Source: Kribbella flavida DSM 17836
GTDB taxonomy: Bacteria; Actinomycetota; Actinomycetes; Propionibacteriales; Kribbellaceae
Assembly (NCBI RefSeq): GCF_000024345.1
Contig: NC_013729.1
Location: 5,084,001 to 5,148,000, forward strand
DNA length: 64,000 nucleotides
Direction: 5' to 3'
Shown: piece by piece, positions 18,031 through 27,233 of the stretch
Numbering within the stretch: position 1 is the stretch's first letter
How the letters are laid out: the number at the start of each line of letters is the position of its first letter
Notes under the pieces: generated by a model
The model's input: only the letters and a program-made list of their open reading frames with translations
What the model was told of the DNA's origin: nothing
The model's database searches: none
Translations under genes and position numbers: made by a program

Positions 18031-18073
18031 TCGGCTACGGCGGCTCCGGGCGTGCCCGGGTCGCCGTAGCCGA
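18031..18073 (+). promoter_or_regulatory. Intercistronic hairpin between gluB and gluC
   Basis: A perfect 12-bp outer stem (TCGGCTACGGCG at 18031-18042 with 18062-18073) encloses an inner CCGGG/CCCGG hairpin. Placed between binding-protein and permease genes of one operon, it probably acts as a partial terminator or 3' stabiliser that keeps gluB mRNA in excess. This function is inferred from position. Confidence 0.7.
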
Positions 18074-18102
18074 CTGCTGTCCGTCTCCTCTGGAAGGTCG
18101 CG

Positions 18103-18750
18103 ATGCTCTCGGTCCTCACCGACAACTGGGAACTGTTCCGGGAAGGGTTCTGGACGACGCTCAGGTTGTTCCTGGTGTCCGGCGTCCTGAGCCTGCTGCT
18201 CGGCACCCTGCTGGCCACGTTCCGGGTCGCACCGGTGACCGTGCTGCGCGGGATCGGCACCGGCTACGTGAACACGCTGCGGAACACCCCCTTGACGCTG
18301 GTCTTCGCGTTCCTGTTCTTCGGTGCGGCCAAGATGCAGCTCGGCCTGCCGACGTTCTTCTGGGCCGCGGTCACCGCCCTGACGGTCTACACCTCCGCCT
18401 TCGTCTGCGAGGTGGTCCGCTCGGGCATCAACACCATCCCGCCCGGCCAGGCCGAGGCCGCCCGTGCCGTCGGCATGACGTTCGTGCAGGTGCTGACGAT
18501 CGTGGTGCTGCCGCAGGCGTACCGGGCGATCGTGCCGCCGATGACCAGCATCATGATCGCGCTGCTCAAGAACACCACGATCGCGGCCGGGTTCTCGGTG
18601 CTGGAGGCCGGCGCGATCCCGGCGGCGATGGCCGAGCGCGGTGAGAGCCAGATGCTCACGCTGCTGTGGATCACCATCGGCTTCCTGATCCTGATCATTC
18701 CCCTGGTCTTCCTGCAGCGGTGGGCCGAGCGACGGACGGCGGTGGCCTGA
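18103..18750 (+). CDS. gluC: Glutamate-type ABC transporter permease
   Basis: 215 residues from ATG 18103 with GGAAGG upstream. HisM-type permease: an N-terminal membrane helix, TLRNTPLTLVF, and the EAA loop EAARAVGMTFVQVLTIVVLPQA that contacts the ATPase. Its TGA overlaps the gluD ATG by one base. Confidence 0.92.
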   Translation: MLSVLTDNWELFREGFWTTLRLFLVSGVLSLLLGTLLATFRVAPVTVLRGIGTGYVNTLRNTPLTLVFAFLFFGAAKMQLGLPTFFWAAVTALTVYTSAFVCEVVRSGINTIPPGQAEAARAVGMTFVQVLTIVVLPQAYRAIVPPMTSIMIALLKNTTIAAGFSVLEAGAIPAAMAERGESQMLTLLWITIGFLILIIPLVFLQRWAERRTAVA

Positions 18751-19619
18751 TGAGTGCGGTCCTGTACGACGTACCCGGCCCGCGGGCCAAGGCGCGCAAC
18801 CGGATCCTCAACGTCATCGTGCTGGCGCTGCTGGCCGCGGGCATCCTGTGGCTGGTGCTGCGGCTGAACTCCACCGGCCAGTTCGAGGGCCGGCGGTGGG
18901 CCCAGTTCCAGTACACGGCGATTCAGGAGCAGCTGCTGACCGGTCTGCTGAACACCCTGCGGGCCGCGGGCGCGGCGACCGTGCTGGCGCTGATCTTCGG
19001 CGCCGTCTTCGCGGCCGCACGGATCAGCGACCACCGGTGGCTGCGGGTGCCGGCGACGTTCGTCGTCGAGCTGTTCCGGGCGATCCCGCTGCTGATCCTG
19101 ATGTTCTTCTTCTACTACGGCAGCCTGGAGTTCGAGCTCGGCCTGTCCCCGTTCCACGCGGTTGTGTTCGGGCTCACGCTCTACAACGGCTCGGTGCTCG
19201 CGGAGATCTTCCGGGCCGGTATCGCCGCGGTGCCCAAGGGCCAGCGGGAGGCGGCGTACGCGACCGGTCTGCGCAAGAACCAGGTGGTCCGGCTGGTCCT
19301 GCTGCCGCAGGCGATCCGGGCGATGCTGCCGGCGATCGTCAGCCAGCTCGTGGTACTGCTGAAGGACACCGCGCTCGGCTTCATCATCACCTACAACGAG
19401 CTGCTGTACGTGGCCAAGCAGATGGGCGGCCGGCTGGAGTTCGGCTTCCCGTACATCCCGACGTACATCGTGATCGCGGTCATCTACATCGGCCTCTGCT
19501 CGCTGCTGTCGCTGCTGGCCCGCTACCTCGAAGGCCGGTCGCGCCGCTCCCGCAAGGTCACCGGCGGGCCGCCCCCGGCCGCCGCCGAGTCCGCCACCTC
19601 GGCGGAAGCACCCCTCTGA
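18750..19619 (+). CDS. gluD: Glutamate-type ABC transporter permease
   Basis: 289 residues from ATG 18750, translationally coupled to gluC. Several membrane helices, ELFRAIPLLILMFFFYYG, and the EAA motif QREAAYATGLRKNQVVRLVLLPQA. Longer than gluC because of an N-terminal membrane segment and a charged cytoplasmic tail. Last gene of the operon, followed by a terminator. Confidence 0.92.
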   Translation: MSAVLYDVPGPRAKARNRILNVIVLALLAAGILWLVLRLNSTGQFEGRRWAQFQYTAIQEQLLTGLLNTLRAAGAATVLALIFGAVFAAARISDHRWLRVPATFVVELFRAIPLLILMFFFYYGSLEFELGLSPFHAVVFGLTLYNGSVLAEIFRAGIAAVPKGQREAAYATGLRKNQVVRLVLLPQAIRAMLPAIVSQLVVLLKDTALGFIITYNELLYVAKQMGGRLEFGFPYIPTYIVIAVIYIGLCSLLSLLARYLEGRSRRSRKVTGGPPPAAAESATSAEAPL

Positions 19620-19630
19620 GTTGACGCCAG

Positions 19631-19665
19631 TCGGCCCGGTCCGAGGCTCCTGCGGACCGGGCCGA
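19631..19665 (+). terminator. Terminator of the glu operon
   Basis: A perfect 13-bp stem (TCGGCCCGGTCCG at 19631-19643 with 19653-19665) and a 9-nt loop, 12 nt after the gluD stop and followed by a short T-containing tract. Confidence 0.85.
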
Positions 19666-19695
19666 TTGCTGTTTGCGGCTTGCTGCGTCCGGGCT

Positions 19696-20028
19696 TCACC
19701 CGGCGACGGGACCGGTGGTGAAGATCGTGGCGGTGACCAGCTCCGGCGTGAGCCGTACGCCGGTCAGGTGCTCCATCAAGGCGTACGACGCCTCCTGGAC
19801 CGGGCCGATCTCGTAGTCGTCGTCCTCGCCGTCCTCGACCTCGAAACCGACGACGATCGGGCCGTCCGGCGGCAGCTGACAAAGCCCGGCGAAGTCGACC
19901 GGGCCACCACGCTCGGTCGCGCCGAGCCGGTCGAGCAGCTCGTCCGGTGCGATGTCTTGCACCATCGTGACGCAGTCGCAGTTCTGCAGGTCCGGCTGGG
20001 TCCAGAGGTAGTCGTCGGCGGCCGTCAT
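19696..20028 (-). CDS. DUF6461-like hypothetical protein
   Basis: 110 residues from ATG 20028 (an upstream in-frame start at 20079 is possible). The pattern ADDYLWTQPDL, CDCVTMVQDIAPDELLDRLGA and a mid-protein acidic loop resembles the DUF6461 family of Streptomyces and relatives, recalled by pattern only. No catalytic motif was seen. Convergent with the glu operon. Confidence 0.5.
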   Translation of the reverse strand: MTAADDYLWTQPDLQNCDCVTMVQDIAPDELLDRLGATERGGPVDFAGLCQLPPDGPIVVGFEVEDGEDDDYEIGPVQEASYALMEHLTGVRLTPELVTATIFTTGPVAG

Positions 20029-20150
20029 GCCGGACAGTGTGGCGGTCTCCGGGGCGAGGCAAGCTGTTGACGGCGTCACGCAAAGGCTGGCCGCAGGGGG
20101 TCGCGAAAACGCGTTGCGGGGGTCGGCGGGAGGACGGAAGACTGCCGGGA

Positions 20151-21065
20151 ATGGTCGAGAACGTGGGTGCCGACGGCCGGGCCGGGATCGATGCCGGACT
20201 GGTGAAGCGGCTGGTCAAGGCGCAGTTTCCGCAGTGGGCCGAGCTGCCGGTGGAACCGGTGAAGGTCGACGGGTGGGACAACCGCACGTACCGGCTGGGC
20301 GACGGGATGACGGTCCGGCTGCCGACCGCGGCGGCGTACGCGCCCGCGGTGGCCAAGGAGAACGAGTGGTTGCCGCGGCTCGCACCCCAGCTGCCGGTCG
20401 CGGTGCCGGAGGTGCTCGGCCGGGGAGTTCCGGGTGAGGGCTACGGGTTCGACTGGTCGATCCGCCGGTGGTTGCCGGGTGAGACGGCCGCTCCGGAGCG
20501 GATCGACGACCTGGCGGCGTTCGCGGTCTCGGTCGCCGAGTTCGTCCTCGCGCTGCAACGCTGTGACGCGACCGGCGGACCCGTGGCCGCAGCGCACAGC
20601 TTCTACCGGGGCGCACCACCGGCGTACTACGACGACGAAACCCGGCGGGCGCTGGTCGCGCTCGACGGCCGGGTCGACACCGCTGCGGCCACCGAGGTCT
20701 GGGAGGCCGCGCTGGCGAGCACCTGGGACGGGCCGCCGACGTGGTTCCACGGCGATATCGCCGGCGGCAACCTCCTGGTGGAGAACGGCCGGCTGTCCGC
20801 GGTGATCGACTTCGGCACCTCCGGCGTCGGCGATCCGGCCTGCGACCTGGTCATCGCCTGGACCCTCTTGTCCGGCGAGAGCCGTGCGGCGTTCCGGCGT
20901 ACGGTCGCCCAGGACGCCGGCACGTGGTCCCGCGCCCGCGGCTGGGCCCTCTGGAAGGCCCTGATCGTGCTGGCCGAAACCATCGACACCGACCCGCAAA
21001 CCGCCGGCAGCTTCCGCCGGGTCATCGACGAGGTCCTCGCCGACCACCAGACGCCCACCGCCTGA
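20151..21065 (+). CDS. Aminoglycoside phosphotransferase-family kinase
   Basis: 304 residues from ATG 20151. VDGWDNRTYRLGDGMTVRLP is the nucleotide-binding start of the fold; TWFHGDIAGGNLLV (HGD near 200-202) and AVIDFGTSGVGDPACDL supply the catalytic and metal Asp residues. Full length for the family. The substrate is not predictable. Convergent with the aminotransferase gene, with a shared terminator. Confidence 0.88.
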   Translation: MVENVGADGRAGIDAGLVKRLVKAQFPQWAELPVEPVKVDGWDNRTYRLGDGMTVRLPTAAAYAPAVAKENEWLPRLAPQLPVAVPEVLGRGVPGEGYGFDWSIRRWLPGETAAPERIDDLAAFAVSVAEFVLALQRCDATGGPVAAAHSFYRGAPPAYYDDETRRALVALDGRVDTAAATEVWEAALASTWDGPPTWFHGDIAGGNLLVENGRLSAVIDFGTSGVGDPACDLVIAWTLLSGESRAAFRRTVAQDAGTWSRARGWALWKALIVLAETIDTDPQTAGSFRRVIDEVLADHQTPTA

Positions 21066-21070
21066 ACCCC

Positions 21071-21105
21071 CACGCGCCGGCTCGCCCGTGGGAAGCCGGC
21101 GCGTG
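21071..21105. terminator. Bidirectional hairpin terminator
   Basis: A perfect 12-bp stem (CACGCGCCGGCT with 21094-21105) and an 11-nt loop between two convergent genes. Confidence 0.8.
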
Positions 21106-21112
21106 CAGTTGC

Positions 21113-22402
21113 TCAGCGAAGGGTGTTGAACGAGTCCCTGAGGATCTCGATCGCCTCCGTGGTCTCCGGCTCGGTGAGCGTCATCGGCGGCGCCATCCGC
21201 AGCACGTTGCCGTAGAGACCGCCCTTGCCGATCAGCAGGCCGCGGTTCTTCGCCTCCTGCTGCAGCTTCGCCGTGGTCGCCGCGTCCGGCACGCGGTCGT
21301 CGGGGCGCACGATCTCCGCCGCCAGCATCAACCCCTTGCCCCGCACGTCCCCCAGCTCGGGGAACTCGTCGGCGATGCCCCGCAGCCCGTCGGCGAGCTG
21401 CGCACCGCGCTTGGCCGCGTTCGCCTGCAGGTCCTTGTCGAGCAGGTACTCGAGCGTCGCCTTCGCCGCGGTGGTGGCGATCGGGTTGCCGCCGAAGGTC
21501 GACAGCGAGTTGGCGCTCAGGCTGTCCATCATCGCCGGCGTCGCCACCACCCCACCGATCGCGAACCCGTTGCCGAGCCCCTTGGCGAACGTCATCGCGT
21601 CGGGTACGACGTCGTGCGCCTGGATACCCCAGAAGTGCTCGCCGGTCCGCCCCCACCCGGTCTGGACCTCGTCGGAGATCAGCAGGATGCCGTACTCGTC
21701 GAGCACCTCCTTGAACGCCGCGAACAACCCGTCCGGCGGCGAGGCGAACCCGCCGACCCCCTGGATCGGCTCGGCGATCAGGCAGGCCACGTCCCCGGAG
21801 GTGGTGGTGTCGATCACGGTCCGCAGGTCCTCGACGCAGACCTTGATGTACTCGGCGTCCGGCAGGTCGCGGAACGGGCTGCGGTAGCGGTACGCGCCCT
21901 GCACGTACTGCACGTTGACCGGGCTCAGGCTGCTCGCGGACCAGCCGCGGTGACCGGTGATCGCGATCGTGCCGAAGCTGCGGCCGTGGTACGAGTTGCG
22001 CATCGCGAGCACCTGGTTCGACCGGCGCTGCTGGGTGGCGAGCAGCAGCGCCGCCTCGTTCGCCTCGGTGCCGGAGTTGGTGAAGAAGACCTTGGCCTCC
22101 TTGATCCCGGACAGCTCGGCGATCCTCTCGGCCAGCTCGATCTGCCGCCGGATCAGGTACACGGTCGAGGTGTGCGCGACCCCGGTGGCCAGCTGCTCGC
22201 GGACCGCGTCGGAGATCTCCGCCACGTCGTACCCGATCGCGTTGGTCAGGATGCCGGCGAAGAAGTCGAGGTACTGGTTGCCCTCGCCGTCGGTGACCCG
22301 GCGGCCGGACCCGCTGACGATCTCGATCGGCTCCTCGTAGTACAGGGCCAACCAGTCCGGCATCACGGCCCGGTGACGCTCCCACAGCTCCGCATGTGTC
22401 AT
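21113..22402 (-). CDS. Class III PLP-dependent aminotransferase
   Basis: 429 residues. Class III features: FTNSGTEANEAALLLA, SYHGRSFGTIAITG, EPIQGVGGF, LISDEVQTGWGRTG and the PLP lysine in MTFAKGLGNG (Lys274). The overall look is that of the AGXT2/4-aminobutyrate or (R)-3-amino-2-methylpropionate-pyruvate aminotransferase branch; the donor cannot be settled from sequence alone. Divergent from the LOG-like gene. Confidence 0.9.
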   Translation of the reverse strand: MTHAELWERHRAVMPDWLALYYEEPIEIVSGSGRRVTDGEGNQYLDFFAGILTNAIGYDVAEISDAVREQLATGVAHTSTVYLIRRQIELAERIAELSGIKEAKVFFTNSGTEANEAALLLATQQRRSNQVLAMRNSYHGRSFGTIAITGHRGWSASSLSPVNVQYVQGAYRYRSPFRDLPDAEYIKVCVEDLRTVIDTTTSGDVACLIAEPIQGVGGFASPPDGLFAAFKEVLDEYGILLISDEVQTGWGRTGEHFWGIQAHDVVPDAMTFAKGLGNGFAIGGVVATPAMMDSLSANSLSTFGGNPIATTAAKATLEYLLDKDLQANAAKRGAQLADGLRGIADEFPELGDVRGKGLMLAAEIVRPDDRVPDAATTAKLQQEAKNRGLLIGKGGLYGNVLRMAPPMTLTEPETTEAIEILRDSFNTLR

Positions 22403-22461
22403 GTCCTAGCAATACCGCATCTCGGTGCTGACTGACAGCCCTCTGCTATTAAGGTGCTCGG

Positions 22462-23556
22462 GTGACCCAGCCGAGCATCCCGCACGTGGACATCGAGTCC
22501 CTCGCCCGTTTCGACGAGATCCTGGCCGCGGGAGCGACCTCGATGGCGGGCTGGCGGGTCCAGTCCGTCGACCTGTCCGGGCGGACGGCGGCCCTGCTCG
22601 GGCTGGCCCCGACGGGCTCGCTGTTCCTCGGCTGCACGCTGGCGGAACCGGCCGCGGCCTGGATCCGCGACGGCGGCGGCCTGATCTTCCCGACCATTCC
22701 CGAACTGCCGTTCGACCCGTACCGCGGCAGCCTGTACGACGCCGAGGAGCTGTACGCCGGCCTCGACGCGGGCTACGACGCGACGCCGGACGCGCAGATC
22801 TACGCCTGGTCGCGGCAGCACGACGAGAAGGGCGACACCGGCCGGACCCTGGCGGCCGCGCTGCACGACCACTCGATCGCCGACGCGCTGCACGAACTGC
22901 CCGATGGCCGGCCCTGGATCGGCGTGATGGGCGGGCACGGGATCCAGCGCGGCAACCCGACGTACCGGGCGGCGGTGGAGCTCGGCCGCAGCCTGGCCCG
23001 CAACGGCCTGACCGTGGCGACCGGCGGCGGACCCGGGGCGATGGAGGCCGCCAACCTCGGTGCCACGCTCGCGGCGTACGACGCGGCCGCTGTCGACACG
23101 GCGCTCACCGCCCTCGCCGCCGTGCCGTCGTTCCGCCCGTCGATCGGCGCCTGGGCCGCGGCCGGCCTGGCGGTGCGCCGCGAGTTCCCCGGCGACGGCG
23201 GCGTCTCGATCCCGACCTGGTTCTACGGCCACGAGCCGCCGAACGTCTTCGCCTCGTCGATCGCGAAGTACTTCTCCAACGCCCAGCGCGAGGACGTCCT
23301 GCTCGGCCGGGCCCGCGGCGGCATCATCTACCTGCCTGGTGCCGCCGGCACGGTCCAGGAGATCTTCCAGGCCGTCACCCCGAACTACTACGGCGACGTC
23401 GCGACCCAGGTGCCGATGATCCTGGTCGGAGTGGAGTACTGGTCGGTGACGCTTCCGGTCTGGCCCTTGCTCCAGACCCTCGCCGCCAACCGTCCGATGG
23501 CCGCCTCGGTCCGCCTGGTCGACACCATCGAAGAGGCCGCCCGACTGGTGAGCTAG
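22462..23556 (+). CDS. LOG-like Rossmann-fold protein with long N-terminal region
   Basis: 364 residues from GTG 22462. The C-terminal 210 residues carry the LOG-family motifs GGGPGAMEAAN and, in altered form, LPGAAGTVQEIFQ (canonical PGGxGTxxE), suggesting nucleotide binding and possibly phosphoribohydrolase-type activity. The N-terminal 150 residues (GWRVQSVDL, LFLGCTL, GLIFPTIPELPFDPYR) form a separate unit not found in small LOG proteins. TAAGGT ends 6 nt before the start, so initiation is probably leaderless. Confidence 0.75.
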   Translation: MTQPSIPHVDIESLARFDEILAAGATSMAGWRVQSVDLSGRTAALLGLAPTGSLFLGCTLAEPAAAWIRDGGGLIFPTIPELPFDPYRGSLYDAEELYAGLDAGYDATPDAQIYAWSRQHDEKGDTGRTLAAALHDHSIADALHELPDGRPWIGVMGGHGIQRGNPTYRAAVELGRSLARNGLTVATGGGPGAMEAANLGATLAAYDAAAVDTALTALAAVPSFRPSIGAWAAAGLAVRREFPGDGGVSIPTWFYGHEPPNVFASSIAKYFSNAQREDVLLGRARGGIIYLPGAAGTVQEIFQAVTPNYYGDVATQVPMILVGVEYWSVTLPVWPLLQTLAANRPMAASVRLVDTIEEAARLVS

Positions 23557-23580
23557 GCGGCCGCAAGCGTCGGGTGCAGG

Positions 23581-24432
23581 TCAGATCACGCGCTCAGGGG
23601 TGAACTGCATCCGCGGGTTCGCATACGCGTCCTGCGACTCGACGAGCTGCAGCTCGCGCTCACCCGACTCGTGGGTGCGGGTGAGCAGATCGAAGACGCT
23701 CGACGTGGTCCGGGCGAGCGCGTCGGCGAGATCACCGGTCCGGCGGTAGTGCGCCGTGAAGAGCGCGGCCGTCACGTCGCCCGAGCCGTTCGCCTTCATC
23801 GGGATGTACGGCGTCTGCACGAGCCAGGCGCCGCTGTCGTCGACGGCCAGCATCTCGATCGTGCCGTCCTCGCGGTCGGGGCGCTCGACGCTGGTGACCA
23901 GCACCGTGCGCGGTCCGGTCGCGCGGACCAGCTCGACCGAGGCCAGCGTGGACTCGAGTGTGTCCGGCTCGGTGCCGGTGAGGAAGCCCAGCTCGAACTG
24001 GTTGGGCGTGATGATGTCGGCTGCCGGCACCACCCGGTCGCGCAGCAGCACCGGGATCGCCGGCGCGACGAAGCACCCGGACTTCGCATTGCCCATCACC
24101 GGGTCGCAGGAGTACACCGCCGAGGGATTCGCCGCTTTCACCCGCTGCACCGTTTCCAGGATCACGTCGGCGATGCCCTCACCGCCCTGGTAGCCCGACA
24201 GAACCACGTCGATCTGTGGAAGGACTCCACGGTCCTCGATGCCCAGCAGGACCTCCCGCACGTCGTCCGGGCTGATCAAGGGTCCACGCCACGCCCCGTA
24301 GCCGGTGTGGTTGGAGAAGTTCACCGTGTACACCGGCAGCACCTCCACACCGTTGCGCTGGAGCGGAAACACGGCGGCCGAGTTGCCCACGTGCCCGTAG
24401 GCGACCGCGGACTGGATCGAGAGGATTTTCAC
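23581..24432 (-). CDS. pdxY: Pyridoxal kinase
   Basis: 283 residues from GTG 24432, giving the classic N-terminus KILSIQSAVAYGHVGNSAA. CDPVMGN, TPNQFELGFLTG and MKANGSGDVTAALF (anion hole and catalytic Asp) are as in PdxY. Salvages pyridoxal to pyridoxal phosphate. The frame remains open upstream through the spacer to rlmN, but that part has no family similarity. Confidence 0.95.
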   Translation of the reverse strand: MKILSIQSAVAYGHVGNSAAVFPLQRNGVEVLPVYTVNFSNHTGYGAWRGPLISPDDVREVLLGIEDRGVLPQIDVVLSGYQGGEGIADVILETVQRVKAANPSAVYSCDPVMGNAKSGCFVAPAIPVLLRDRVVPAADIITPNQFELGFLTGTEPDTLESTLASVELVRATGPRTVLVTSVERPDREDGTIEMLAVDDSGAWLVQTPYIPMKANGSGDVTAALFTAHYRRTGDLADALARTTSSVFDLLTRTHESGERELQLVESQDAYANPRMQFTPERVI

Positions 24433-24662
24433 CGCTCGATCATGCCACTTCCCTCCGAACCGAGCCTTGACGCCCGCCTGAGCCCGAACTGTCGGGGCGC
24501 TGTCCACCGTGACACGTACGGCGAACGTCGTGCTGGTTCCAGGGGCGGAGCTGGCCGCGGTCGTTCTCGGCATGCCCCTCGCCTGCAACCTGGACACGAA
24601 GGCGTGCACAGCGGCGAAGTGCGCCCGCTGCCACTTGACCCGGCGGACCGGCGGCGCGTCTA

Positions 24663-25781
24663 TCAGCTGTTGGCGGCGGCGAGCTGGCCGCAGGCGCCGT
24701 CGATCTCCTGGCCGCGGGTGTCGCGCACGGTGGTGGGGATGCCGCCGGCCTGCAGACGGCGGACGAACTCGCGCTCGTCGGCCGGGTCGGAGGCGGTCCA
24801 CTTGGAGCCCGGCGTCGGGTTCAGCGGGATCAGGTTGACGTGCACCCAGCCCCAGTCGCCGCGGGCCGCGAGCTTCTCGGCCAGCAGGTCCGCGCGCCAG
24901 GCGTGGTCGTTGATGTCGCGGATCATCGCGTACTCGATCGAGACCCGGCGCTTGGTCTGCTGGGCGTAGCCCCAGGCGGCGTCGAGCACCTCGTCGACCT
25001 TCCACCGGTTGTTGATCGGGACCAGCTCGTCGCGCAGCTCGTCGTCCGGCGCGTGCAGCGACAGCGCCAGCGTCACCGGGATGCCCTCGCCGGCGAGCTG
25101 GTTGATCCGCGGCACCAGGCCGACGGTCGACACGGTGATGCCGCGGGCCGAGATGCCCAGGCCCTCCGGCGACGGGTCGGTGAACCGGCGCACGGCCCCG
25201 ATCACGGCCTTGTAGTTGGCCATCGGCTCGCCCATGCCCATGAAGACGATGTTGTTGACCCGGCCGGGGCCGCCCGCGATCTCGCCGCGGGACAGCGCGC
25301 GGGCGCCGTCGACGACCTGCTCGACGATCTCCGCGGTGGTCATGTTCCGGGTCAGGCCGGCCTGGCCGGTGGCGCAGAACGGGCAGGCCATGCCGCAGCC
25401 GGCCTGCGACGAGACGCACATCGTGGTCCGGTCGGTGTAGCGCATCAGCACGGACTCGACCAGCGAGCCGTCGAGCAGCTTCCACAGCGACTTGCGGGTC
25501 TGGCCGTTGTCGCACTCCAGGTCACGGACCTTGGTGAGCAGCGGCGGCATCAGCTCGGCGACCAGCTTGTCGCGGGACGCCGCGGGCAGATCGGTCATCT
25601 CGGCCGGGTCGGAGACCAGCCGGGAGAAGTAGTGGTTCGACAACTGCTTGGCCCGGAACGCGGGCTCTCCCAGCGCCGTCACCGCCGCCCGGCGCTCCTC
25701 CCCGCTGAGGTCGGCCAGGTGCCGCGGCGGCTTCTTGGCACGGCGCGGTTCGTCGAAAACGAGCGGAAGGGAGGTAGTCAT
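24663..25781 (-). CDS. rlmN: Dual-specificity 23S rRNA/tRNA adenine-C2 methyltransferase
   Basis: Radical-SAM enzyme methylating C2 of A2503 in 23S rRNA and A37 of some tRNAs. 372 residues from ATG 25781. The cluster motif CGMACPFC is at 129-136, GMGEPMANY follows, and the second catalytic Cys is in DGACGQ at about 364. The next gene downstream is pdxY, after a 230-nt spacer with no recognisable gene. Confidence 0.96.
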   Translation of the reverse strand: MTTSLPLVFDEPRRAKKPPRHLADLSGEERRAAVTALGEPAFRAKQLSNHYFSRLVSDPAEMTDLPAASRDKLVAELMPPLLTKVRDLECDNGQTRKSLWKLLDGSLVESVLMRYTDRTTMCVSSQAGCGMACPFCATGQAGLTRNMTTAEIVEQVVDGARALSRGEIAGGPGRVNNIVFMGMGEPMANYKAVIGAVRRFTDPSPEGLGISARGITVSTVGLVPRINQLAGEGIPVTLALSLHAPDDELRDELVPINNRWKVDEVLDAAWGYAQQTKRRVSIEYAMIRDINDHAWRADLLAEKLAARGDWGWVHVNLIPLNPTPGSKWTASDPADEREFVRRLQAGGIPTTVRDTRGQEIDGACGQLAAANS

Positions 25782-25813
25782 CGCCCTCGATTGTCCCTCG
25801 CGGCCGACCGCTT

Positions 25814-26152
25814 TCACAAATTCACGTCCCGATTTGGGGACGTGTCACCCATCACTGCCTCGGCGGCCGGCTCCCGCCGGTCCGAGTGTCCGAGGTGCCG
25901 CCCGGGCGCGATCCGGTCCCGCACCAACTGCTTCAGCGCCGGAATCTCGGCGAACCTGCCCTCGGCCTTGCGCGACCAGAGCGTCTCCCCGTCCAGCCGG
26001 ATGTCGAACACCCCGCCGGTCCCCGGTATCAGCGCGACCTCCCCCAACTCCTTGGAGAAGGTCGTCAGCAGTTCCTGCGCCGTCCAGGCCGCCCGCATCA
26101 ACCACCGGCACTGCGTGCAGTACTCGATCTCCAACCGCGGCTGCCTGGTCAC
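25814..26152 (-). CDS. SelT/SelW/SelH (Rdx) family protein
   Basis: 112 residues from GTG 26152. The N-terminus has a CxxC redox motif (EYCTQCRWL, C12 and C15) followed by AAWTAQELLTTF, then GGVFDIRLDGETLWSRKAEGRFAE, the thioredoxin-like Rdx pattern in its cysteine form. Probably a thiol-redox protein. The C-terminal 25 residues are an unrelated tail. Lies 32 nt upstream of rlmN on the same strand. Confidence 0.85.
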   Translation of the reverse strand: MTRQPRLEIEYCTQCRWLMRAAWTAQELLTTFSKELGEVALIPGTGGVFDIRLDGETLWSRKAEGRFAEIPALKQLVRDRIAPGRHLGHSDRREPAAEAVMGDTSPNRDVNL

Positions 26153-26219
26153 CCGCCCAGTATCCCAGCCGTGGTCGGCGGGAATGGCAGCCACCGCGGA
26201 GGTGGTTGAACCAAGCATC

Positions 26220-27233
26220 ATGACTGCGTCGCTCAGCGGTGTCCCTCTGTCGATCCTGGACCGCTCGCGGACTCGCGGAGGTGAGACCGAGGCGGAGACC
26301 CTGCGCGCCACGGTCCGGCTGGCGCAGCAGGCCGAGGAGCTCGGGTACCACCGCTTCTGGGTGTCCGAGCACCACAGCGTGCCCGGCGTGGTCGGTTCGG
26401 CGCCGACCGTGCTCGCGGCCGCCGTCGCCGCCTCGACCGAGCGGATCCGCGTCGGCACCGGCGGCGTGATGTTGCCGAACCACCGGCCACTCGTCGTCGC
26501 CGAGCAGTTCGGCGTCCTGGAGTCGCTCTTCCCCGGCCGCATCGACATGGGGCTCGGCCGGTCCGTCGGCTTCACCAACGGGATCCGGCGCGCGCTCGGC
26601 GTCGAGAAGGACGCCGCCGACGACTTCGCCGATCAGGTCCGCGAACTGCTGGGCTACTTCACCGGCACCCAGCAGAACCACCCGCAGGTCCATGCCCGCC
26701 CCGGGGAGGGTTTGCGCGTACCGGCGTACGTGCTGGCGGTCGGTGAGGGCGCGCAACTCGCCGCATCACTCGGGCTGCCGCTGGTGATGGCCGGTGCCCG
26801 TGGCGAGTCGGCCCTGCTCGACTCGCTGCAGCGCTACCGCTCCGGCTTCACGCCATCCGGCTGGGCCGCGCGACCGTACGTCGTACTGGCGGTTACTGCG
26901 GCCGTTGCGGAGACGACCGAGGCAGCGCGGCGACTTCTCCTGCCCGAGGCATGGTCCACCGCCTACTCCCGCACCCGCGGGGTCTTCCCGCCGCTGGAAC
27001 CGCTCGACCTGCAACGAACGATGACCGACAAGGAGCGTGGCTTCTTCGAGCAGTCACTCCAGGGCCAGATCTATGGCACCCCGCCCGAGGTGGACGCGGT
27101 GCTGGGTGGACTGGTCGAGCGGACCGGCGCCGACGAGGTGCTGATCACCACCAACACCTACGACCGGGCCGACCTGCTGGAGTCCTACCGGCTGCTGGCG
27201 GAGCTGGCCGGGCTGAGGACCACCGTCAGCTGA
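26220..27233 (+). CDS. LLM-class flavin-dependent oxidoreductase (luciferase-like)
   Basis: 337 residues from ATG 26220 (an ATG 12 codons upstream with a better-placed GGAGG is possible). LGYHRFWVSEHHSVPGVVGSAP, RIRVGTGGVMLPNHRPLVVAEQFG and GRIDMGLGRSVGF are the F420/FMN-binding bacterial luciferase-like pattern. Belongs to the group annotated MsnO8-like; substrate unknown. Its 3' end overlaps the convergent GNAT gene by 8 bp. Confidence 0.9.
   Translation: MTASLSGVPLSILDRSRTRGGETEAETLRATVRLAQQAEELGYHRFWVSEHHSVPGVVGSAPTVLAAAVAASTERIRVGTGGVMLPNHRPLVVAEQFGVLESLFPGRIDMGLGRSVGFTNGIRRALGVEKDAADDFADQVRELLGYFTGTQQNHPQVHARPGEGLRVPAYVLAVGEGAQLAASLGLPLVMAGARGESALLDSLQRYRSGFTPSGWAARPYVVLAVTAAVAETTEAARRLLLPEAWSTAYSRTRGVFPPLEPLDLQRTMTDKERGFFEQSLQGQIYGTPPEVDAVLGGLVERTGADEVLITTNTYDRADLLESYRLLAELAGLRTTVS

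Noticed and set aside
12349..21065. Two APH-family kinases as antibiotic resistance genes
   Set aside because: The fold is shared by many metabolic kinases, and neither sits with resistance or biosynthetic genes.
20076..22412. Very long minus-strand frame (778 codons)
   Set aside because: It runs over the phosphotransferase and aminotransferase genes in another frame; the translation is Arg/Gly/Ala-rich with no motifs, the usual high-GC shadow.
24433..24662. In-frame upstream extension of pdxY through the rlmN spacer
   Set aside because: PdxY proteins start at KILSIQS; the extra codons show no similarity and no start with an RBS.
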